Shown piece by piece: positions 57,329 through 62,546 of a DNA stretch of 62,546 bases (positions are counted from its first letter, which is position 1; every line of letters begins with the position of its first letter). The notes beneath the pieces are model-generated. The model was not told where the DNA came from. It made no database searches and saw nothing but the letters and a program-made list of their open reading frames with translations. The stretch lies in the IMG/VR virus record IMGVR_UViG_3300021962_000102, positions 1 through 62,546 of that record; one strand, given 5' to 3'. The translations under genes and the position numbers were made by a program. Origin of the DNA: a virus.

Positions 57329-58788
57329 AAAGCAAACCAATTACTGCTAAAGCATCTCCGTTAAAGATTAAAGAGGAGAAATCAAAAAAGACAACCACTT
57401 CGTCAACCTCATATGAGACTGACGCAAGTGGAAACCTATTTAAGGTGGACCGCTCTGCGTCCGCTGGCGATGTATTAGCATCGGCCGCGCAACCATCTGG
57501 TGGCTCTAGCGTGCCTAAAGCCGCTGCTAGCGGATCTAAAACATCTAACCCAGACGCATACGTGGCCGGTTTGAAAAAGCGCTTCCCCGGAGCAACTGGT
57601 CAAGATCTTGTTCAAGCAGGTTATATATCTAGCGCATACGCTGATAGATTCCCAGCTAGCCAACAAGCTTCTAGTTCTTCGTCTTCTTCTACTTCATCTA
57701 TGGAGTCAGAGACTAAAACTCCGGTGATGCGTCCAGCAGAACCCGGTAACGAAGGTATGACGACCGATACTCGTTGGAACTGGCAGCAGAAGAACATCAA
57801 CAGAACGCAGCAAAGCCAGCGTAGATCTAACCGCAAGCAAGCTCGCGCTGACATGAAGTACATGGAGTCTCAAGGTCTTGTTGAAAGAACCGGAGATGGT
57901 GGAAGAGGTCAGGGCTATAGATTGACTGAAGCTGGTTCTGCAAACGCAGACGCCGCAAAACGCTATGATCTAAACCAAGCTGATATTTTTGGAGTTGATC
58001 AAACTAGATTTACTAGAGACGAAAAAGGCAATATAACTGGTCGCAACGAATCGTACAACCCACAGGACTCTAGAAAGAACAGAGCGCAAACTGGAACGTA
58101 CAATCCTCACGATGTATATAAAGAGGCAAGACCTGAAGAGCAGTGGAATGTCAATAGACACGGTGATTATGGTAATACAACCACGTCTTCTAGCTCTTCT
58201 AATAATAGAACTGAGTCGTCTACTATGTCTAGTCCTTCTGATTCTAGAGCAGAGTCTTCTACTATGTTTGGTAATGCTCCGCAGGAAAAGATCGAACTAC
58301 CGGCAAAAAAGCAATCGCTAGATATTTCTCAGCCGAATGTTGAAATCATGAGGCAGGTTCCAACGGAGCGTACGTACGATGGTGGTCAACTTGATGAAGT
58401 AGATGTTGTATCTGGCTATAGTGAGCCTGATTTCTCTGAAAAATCAATACTTGGTTCAGAAGGATCTTCAAACGCATTTTTAAGCGGACTAGAGCAAGGT
58501 TCTACTTCTGGGTTGAGAAATGAATCTGCACCTATATCAACTTCTGGTAAATACCAGTCAAGAGGAAATATGGAGGCTATAGATCAAGAAGAAACTCCAC
58601 TGCAGATGAAGTACAAGCATAATCCAAGAATGATGTACAAAGACTCTCCCGCTAAGATGTGGGGAGATGCTAAGACCGAAGCTGGCGACAAAGGCGTGTT
58701 TAACAAAGTAAAGTCTGAGACTGCTTCTAAACCAATCACTAAGTTCTCTAATGGTGGAGGATTTAAAATGAAAGGCTTTAATAAATAA
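57325..58788 (+). CDS. Ser-rich disordered protein with SPAKM motif
   Basis: 487 residues, low-complexity, rich in Ser/Thr/Asn/Gln (SSSSSSTSS near 120). Residues 160-215 look ordered (RKQARADMKYMESQGLVER), like a helical DNA-binding piece, followed by disorder. The C-terminus has YKHNPRMMYKDSPAKMWGDA and ends in a Gly/Lys tail (GGGFKMKGFNK). Probably a virion-associated or DNA-binding accessory. The SPAKM motif links it to the out-of-frame frame at 11043. Confidence 0.6.
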   Translation: MKSKPITAKASPLKIKEEKSKKTTTSSTSYETDASGNLFKVDRSASAGDVLASAAQPSGGSSVPKAAASGSKTSNPDAYVAGLKKRFPGATGQDLVQAGYISSAYADRFPASQQASSSSSSSTSSMESETKTPVMRPAEPGNEGMTTDTRWNWQQKNINRTQQSQRRSNRKQARADMKYMESQGLVERTGDGGRGQGYRLTEAGSANADAAKRYDLNQADIFGVDQTRFTRDEKGNITGRNESYNPQDSRKNRAQTGTYNPHDVYKEARPEEQWNVNRHGDYGNTTTSSSSSNNRTESSTMSSPSDSRAESSTMFGNAPQEKIELPAKKQSLDISQPNVEIMRQVPTERTYDGGQLDEVDVVSGYSEPDFSEKSILGSEGSSNAFLSGLEQGSTSGLRNESAPISTSGKYQSRGNMEAIDQEETPLQMKYKHNPRMMYKDSPAKMWGDAKTEAGDKGVFNKVKSETASKPITKFSNGGGFKMKGFNK

Positions 58789-58898
58789 TGGCTAAGAAAA
58801 CTAATCCTTGTTGGAAAGGATACGAACCTATTGGTATGAAGACTAAATCTGGTAAAAAAGTACCAAACTGCGTTCCAATTACTAAGAAAAAGAAATAG
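58788..58898 (+). CDS. Tiny basic protein (36 aa)
   Basis: MAKKTNPCWKGYEPIGMKTK, then SGKKVPNCVPITKKKK. The CWKGYEPIGMK...VPNCVP pattern is a recurrent mini-protein in marine phages. Two Cys could bind metal. Start overlaps the preceding stop (TAATG). Confidence 0.62.
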   Translation: MAKKTNPCWKGYEPIGMKTKSGKKVPNCVPITKKKK

Positions 58899-58907
58899 TA
58901 TTACTAA

Positions 58908-59603
58908 ATGGCTAGAATCAGTACCTACGTTAACGATACGACAGTATCAGGTCAAGACAAATTGCTTGGTAGTGATTCGACTGAAGCAACTAGAAACTTT
59001 CCTGTTTCTTCTTTAGCCGGTTACTTAGACAACAGTGGTAGTATAACAATATCTGATCAATTAAACTTAAGATTTATAACTGAGTCTGATGATATTGCTA
59101 ACGCCACGTTTTTTAAAGATGGATTTGGCGGTGATGGTAGTAATATTAATTCTTTGCAGATCATATATGTCAGTAAAAGAGACGCCGCTGGTAATTCTTT
59201 GATAGAATATACGAAGAAGATATTCGGTTATAAAATAAACCTAATAGAAATAGGTAATAAAAATAACTTTGCTACTTTTTCTGTAAACTATATAATTAAC
59301 GATGCTGTTTACACTAACTTTTTTAAAGTTTCTATTCAAGCAGTTAGTGGTAACGGTGTTTTATCTTCAGATAAATACTATTCATTTTCTATAGTATCTG
59401 GTGATGAAGCTAAAAATTATACTCACGTTCAAGGAACACCAGCTTCTGTTTGGGAAGTACAACATAGTTTAAATAAAAATCCATCAGTAACAATTGTTGA
59501 TTCTTCAAATAATGTTGTCTACGGTCAAATAGAATATTTAGATTCTAACAATGTTCGTTTAACTTTCGCTAGTGCCTTTAGTGGCAAAGCATATCTTAAT
59601 TAA
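58908..59603 (+). CDS. Tail-fibre-associated beta protein
   Basis: 231 residues. The start MARISTYVNDTTVSGQDKLL and FPVSSLAGYL are typical of small tail proteins in marine phages. The last 50 residues (VWEVQHSLNKNPSVTIVDSS, then VRLTFASAFSGKAYLN) match the end of the next protein, so both share a beta-sandwich module. Probably part of the fibre or tail tip. Confidence 0.7.
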   Translation: MARISTYVNDTTVSGQDKLLGSDSTEATRNFPVSSLAGYLDNSGSITISDQLNLRFITESDDIANATFFKDGFGGDGSNINSLQIIYVSKRDAAGNSLIEYTKKIFGYKINLIEIGNKNNFATFSVNYIINDAVYTNFFKVSIQAVSGNGVLSSDKYYSFSIVSGDEAKNYTHVQGTPASVWEVQHSLNKNPSVTIVDSSNNVVYGQIEYLDSNNVRLTFASAFSGKAYLN

Positions 59604-59609
59604 AAAATT

Positions 59610-60812
59610 ATGGCAATTCCATTTTTGTCCCCTATAGATCTTGGTGGACTAGAAATACTAAACGTAAAAGCTCAATTCATATCTTTCGGGTCTTTGCCTT
59701 CCGCGGCTAGCCACGAGGGTAGATTTGTATATGACTCAACAAACAAGGTACTTAGATACTCTAATGGCGTAGACTGGATTGACGTGTCTGGCGATATTAG
59801 AAGTGTTTCTGCTGGAGATGGTTTAACTGGTGGTGGAAATAGTGGAGACGTTACTCTTCACGTTGGAGCTGGTACTGGTATTACGGTAAACGCTAATGAC
59901 GTACAGCTTGACATCACCAATACCCGTAACGTCGACCACACTGGTCTTAACGTAACCGCAGGTGATGGTTTGACTGGTGGTGGTGAATTAACAGCTGGTG
60001 TTACGCTTAATGTTGTAGCTACTACCAATGCTGGTATCGAGGTTGCTGCCGACGCTATTCGCTTTAAGAACTACGCTAATCTGACCCAGTACAACGTTAT
60101 GATGTGGGGTCCAGGCGGACAACTAACGAATGCCCCGATTGTACGCACGGTAAACCAATCGAATGAGGAAATTATCACGATTCAAGGTAACCTTATCGTT
60201 ACTGGTACGACCACGAGCGTAAACTCAAACGAGGTAAACATCGGCGACAGCATCATCAAGCTTAATTCTGATGCTACTGGCACCGCAACACAGAATGCTG
60301 GTTTTGAGGTTGAGCGTGGTGATGACACGAACGTATCATTTATCTGGGACGAGACTGCTGACCGATTCTCTACCGTTGACCAGAAGTTGCACATTGGTTC
60401 TGTTGATACTATTGTTCCAGGTAGTGATGATTTCTTTTATGTATATGACAACGCTATAGGAGAAACTGGTGAGATTAAGAAAGCCACATACAATTCTGTT
60501 GCTAACCTACTTGGTGCTCCTATACACTATTCGCTTGACGCGGCACAGGGTGCAGTAACTAAGGCTTCTAATACTTACACGGTAACTCACAACCTTGGTA
60601 CTAAAGCTGTTAATGTTCAAGTTGTGGATTACTCAACGCAAGAGACTATTTATGTTGACGTTGCTAGACCAACTAACAATACCATAACAGTAACTTTTGC
60701 ATCAACCGTCGTTGATAACGACTACTACGTTATCCTTATAGCTTCTAAGCGCACTGGAGATACGGTCGCCGGTTCTGAAAATGGCGACGCGCCTGACACG
60801 GCTAACGCCTAA
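59610..60812 (+). CDS. Tail fibre protein
   Basis: 400 residues. Two GDGLTGGG...V-T-L repeats near 70 and 115, ITIQGNLIVTGTTTSVNSNE near 190 and IGDSIIKLNSDATGT near 211 are classic phage fibre shaft modules. The C-terminal TVTHNLGTKAVNVQVVDYS region is a beta module shared with the previous protein. Codons are more GC-rich from about 59900 to 60450, pointing to a recent module exchange. Likely adsorption fibre. Confidence 0.85.
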   Translation: MAIPFLSPIDLGGLEILNVKAQFISFGSLPSAASHEGRFVYDSTNKVLRYSNGVDWIDVSGDIRSVSAGDGLTGGGNSGDVTLHVGAGTGITVNANDVQLDITNTRNVDHTGLNVTAGDGLTGGGELTAGVTLNVVATTNAGIEVAADAIRFKNYANLTQYNVMMWGPGGQLTNAPIVRTVNQSNEEIITIQGNLIVTGTTTSVNSNEVNIGDSIIKLNSDATGTATQNAGFEVERGDDTNVSFIWDETADRFSTVDQKLHIGSVDTIVPGSDDFFYVYDNAIGETGEIKKATYNSVANLLGAPIHYSLDAAQGAVTKASNTYTVTHNLGTKAVNVQVVDYSTQETIYVDVARPTNNTITVTFASTVVDNDYYVILIASKRTGDTVAGSENGDAPDTANA

Positions 60813-60838
60813 TAATTGACACGCTTGAGCAAACAATT

Positions 60839-60867
60839 GGGAGACTAAAATCTCCCTTTTGTTTTTC
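60839..60867 (+). terminator. Rho-independent terminator
   Basis: GGGAGA pairs with TCTCCC across CTAAAA and is followed by TTTTGTTTTTC. Lies 27 nt after the fibre stop and 36 nt before the next gene. Confidence 0.85.
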
Positions 60868-60902
60868 ATGCTTTTATTTGCATTGTAATAGATTATTAGA
60901 AA

Positions 60903-62546
60903 ATGAAGTTTTTATCTCAAGTAAACGTCAACACAGAATACACGCTACCAATAATAGATGGTACAAATGGCCAGGTGTTGACCACCGATGGCACTGGTGC
61001 GGTTTATTGGGGTAATGTTAGTGCTGGTGCAACTAATCTTGATGGGCTAACTGACGTTGAGATTACGTCACCGCAGGCTGGTCAGATACTTAACTATAGT
61101 GTACCATTGGGTGGCACCGTACCAGTATGGAGGAACATTACGTCTCCGTACGCCACAATAGCTTCACCAGCATTCACTGGGATTCCGACGGCCCCCACTG
61201 CGCCCACTTCAACTAACACCACGCAAATTGCAACTACTGCGTTCGTAAAGGCTCAGGGATATCTTACTAGCTACACTGAGACTGACCCAACGGTTCCTTC
61301 TCACGTTAAGTCTATCACAACTACGAATATCACCAACTGGAATGCAGCGTATGACGATTCAATCAGGGCGATTGCATTCAATACAACAAATGGTATTCTA
61401 ACGCTAACACAGCAGGACACTGGCACGCTAACGGTTGACCTTGATGGTAGATACCTTACTTCTTTTACTGAGTCAGACCCAGTATTCGAAGCTAGTGCAG
61501 CATCAGGAATATCTAACGAGGATATTGCGCTCTGGAATGAAGCTTACGGATGGGGTAATCACGCTGATTACGGATACCTTACTTCGTTTACTGAGACCGA
61601 CCCTACCGTTCCTGCTCACGTTAAGTCTATTACTACAACTGAAAAAAGTAACTGGAATACTGCATTTGGTTGGGGTAATCACGCATCTTATGGATACGCC
61701 ACGGAGTCTTATGTAACTACAGCAATCGCAAATCTTGTAGACTCTGCTCCAGATGCTCTTGATACGCTAAACGAGTTGGCGGCAGCTCTCGGTCAAGACC
61801 CGAACTTCGCTACCACCGTAACGAATAGCATTGCCACTAAGATGCCTTATTACCACGGAGCTATTAGTGGTGACCCTGGTACAGCAGTAAACGGTGTAAC
61901 AAGAATATACCCAACAGCAAATGGACCTTTTGGTTTAGGTCACTTTACTGTATTCACCGCACTGCAAGACAGTGTAAACTACGGATGGCAATTCACCGCT
62001 GTTGGCAATGAAGCATACTTTAGAAGTAGGGACACAACATATGGTTCTTGGAATAGACTTTGGTCTGGGTCTGACTTCACGTCAACTAATATTTCCAATT
62101 GGAACACAGCCTACAACGATAGAATCACCGCTGCTGCCGTAACAGGAACAAGCACTAAGACGCTTACGCTTACTCAGGGAGACGGTGGAACTGTTACCGC
62201 TACCTGGACTGATTATGACACGGATAACGATGCTCAGACGATTTCGTATAGTTCTGGCACTAATGAATTGTCTATATCGAACGGTAATAGCATCACCCTC
62301 GATGGACTAGCTACTGAGGATTACGTATTGAGTCAAGGGTTTACCACCTTCCAGCCTTGGAACTCTGGAACGGGAAGCATTAACTATACCGCTGGTAATG
62401 TCGGCATTGGTACTACTAGTCCTAATGAAAAACTGCATGTTAACGGAAGAAATATATTAGTTGGTGATCTTAAAATTGGTAGAGCTAACTCTGTTGATGA
62501 TAGCGGTGGAGATGCGGTTCTTGCAATTGGTAAGCAAGCATTAAAT
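60903..62546 (+). CDS. Long tail fibre protein (3' end beyond window)
   Basis: 548 codons open to the window edge from the ATG at 60903 (MKFLSQVNVNTEYTLPIIDG). Repeated blocks YLTSFTETDP and WGNHADYGYLTSF/WGNHASYGY around 170-270 are typical fibre repeats. Residues 300-420 include a MPYYHGAISGDPGTAVNG-type fibre domain, and NVGIGTTSPNEKLHVNGR near 510 is the classic segment before an S74 chaperone. The C-terminal chaperone is outside the window. A host-recognition role is likely. Confidence 0.88.
   Translation, partial: MKFLSQVNVNTEYTLPIIDGTNGQVLTTDGTGAVYWGNVSAGATNLDGLTDVEITSPQAGQILNYSVPLGGTVPVWRNITSPYATIASPAFTGIPTAPTAPTSTNTTQIATTAFVKAQGYLTSYTETDPTVPSHVKSITTTNITNWNAAYDDSIRAIAFNTTNGILTLTQQDTGTLTVDLDGRYLTSFTESDPVFEASAASGISNEDIALWNEAYGWGNHADYGYLTSFTETDPTVPAHVKSITTTEKSNWNTAFGWGNHASYGYATESYVTTAIANLVDSAPDALDTLNELAAALGQDPNFATTVTNSIATKMPYYHGAISGDPGTAVNGVTRIYPTANGPFGLGHFTVFTALQDSVNYGWQFTAVGNEAYFRSRDTTYGSWNRLWSGSDFTSTNISNWNTAYNDRITAAAVTGTSTKTLTLTQGDGGTVTATWTDYDTDNDAQTISYSSGTNELSISNGNSITLDGLATEDYVLSQGFTTFQPWNSGTGSINYTAGNVGIGTTSPNEKLHVNGRNILVGDLKIGRANSVDDSGGDAVLAIGKQALN

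Noticed and set aside
61435-61716. Leucine-rich open frame inside the last fibre gene
   Set aside because: It is a frame-shifted reading of the fibre repeats; the real fibre frame runs unbroken from 60903 to the window end.
1-62546. Direct circular closure of the window through the fibre gene
   Set aside because: The fibre frame ends on a codon boundary at 62546, but the fibre-like end at the window start is in the next frame (codons start at base 2), so a plain join is out of frame and lacks room for a chaperone domain.
1-62546. CRISPR array, integrase, insertion sequence or rRNA
   Set aside because: No regularly spaced identical repeats, recombinase motifs, transposase genes or rRNA sequences were seen. 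The only repeats are the promoter family, 48-bp inverted repeats, the three paralogues, the 16-bp pair and the fibre repeats.

Overview
This window is part of the genome of a tailed, podovirus-like bacteriophage of a (probably marine) member of the Bacteroidota. The reasons are: (i) a complete head-and-tail module (terminase, portal, scaffold, major capsid, connector and tail-tube proteins) followed by three consecutive internal/ejection-type genes in the order of T7 gp14-gp15-gp16, with no sheath, tape-measure or baseplate genes; (ii) a 286-residue sigma factor that is close in length and N-terminus to the housekeeping RpoD of Bacteroidota; (iii) A/T-rich leaders with few Shine-Dalgarno sequences and a few TAnnTTTG boxes; (iv) many small proteins of types recurrent in marine phages. 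No integrase or immunity repressor was recognised, so a lytic lifestyle is inferred. It resembles Cellulophaga-type and crAss-like podoviruses in gene order, but the family assignment is an inference.

Layout. Positions 1-4408 (+) follow the last codons of a fibre-type gene and form a glycan-modification cassette: GT-A and GT-B glycosyltransferases, an FkbM methyltransferase, a sulfotransferase and a GT9-like glycosyltransferase, then a decayed fibre relic. Positions 4582-29691 (+) carry virion genes: small conserved proteins, a GroES-like protein, terminase, portal, scaffold, capsid, two connectors, a 1436-residue tail protein, three ejection-type proteins (the last of 2293 residues) and a small basic protein. 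A bidirectional terminator lies at 29695-29728. Positions 29788-51920 (-) carry the nucleotide, replication and regulation genes: ribonucleotide reductase, PD-(D/E)XK nuclease, MazG-like proteins, a GIY-YIG/MazG fusion, a thymidylate synthase/dCMP hydroxymethylase-like enzyme, primase-helicase, SSB, RecE-like exonuclease, ERF annealing protein, two sigma factors, a DnaA-domain-IV-like protein, a tRNA-Arg, and about 30 very small genes. A ~340-bp divergent control region lies at 51921-52262. Positions 52263-62546 (+) carry lysis genes (u-spanin, membrane proteins, M15 endolysin), GroEL/GroES, small conserved proteins and tail fibres, the last running off the window end.

How it works together (inference). 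The minus strand is probably early/middle and the plus strand late. Several minus-strand genes share a promoter with a GATAAT box; four of these also have GCTATACAC exactly 22 bp upstream. Three copies of a 48-bp inverted repeat (TGTGACA...TGTCACA) lie in the minus-strand region, one covering the start codon of a helix-turn-helix gene, and look like operators or origin sites. Two free sigma factors plus a sigma region-2-like segment buried in the giant ejection-type protein suggest layered control of host RNA polymerase, possibly starting with a virion-delivered component. A thymidylate-synthase-fold enzyme with Asp at the position that distinguishes dCMP hydroxymethylase, next to MazG and GIY-YIG domains, hints at T4-like cytosine modification and host DNA breakdown. 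The least expected observations are the sigma-like segment, the promoter family, the 48-bp repeats and an out-of-frame SPAKM-repeat reading frame inside the scaffold gene.
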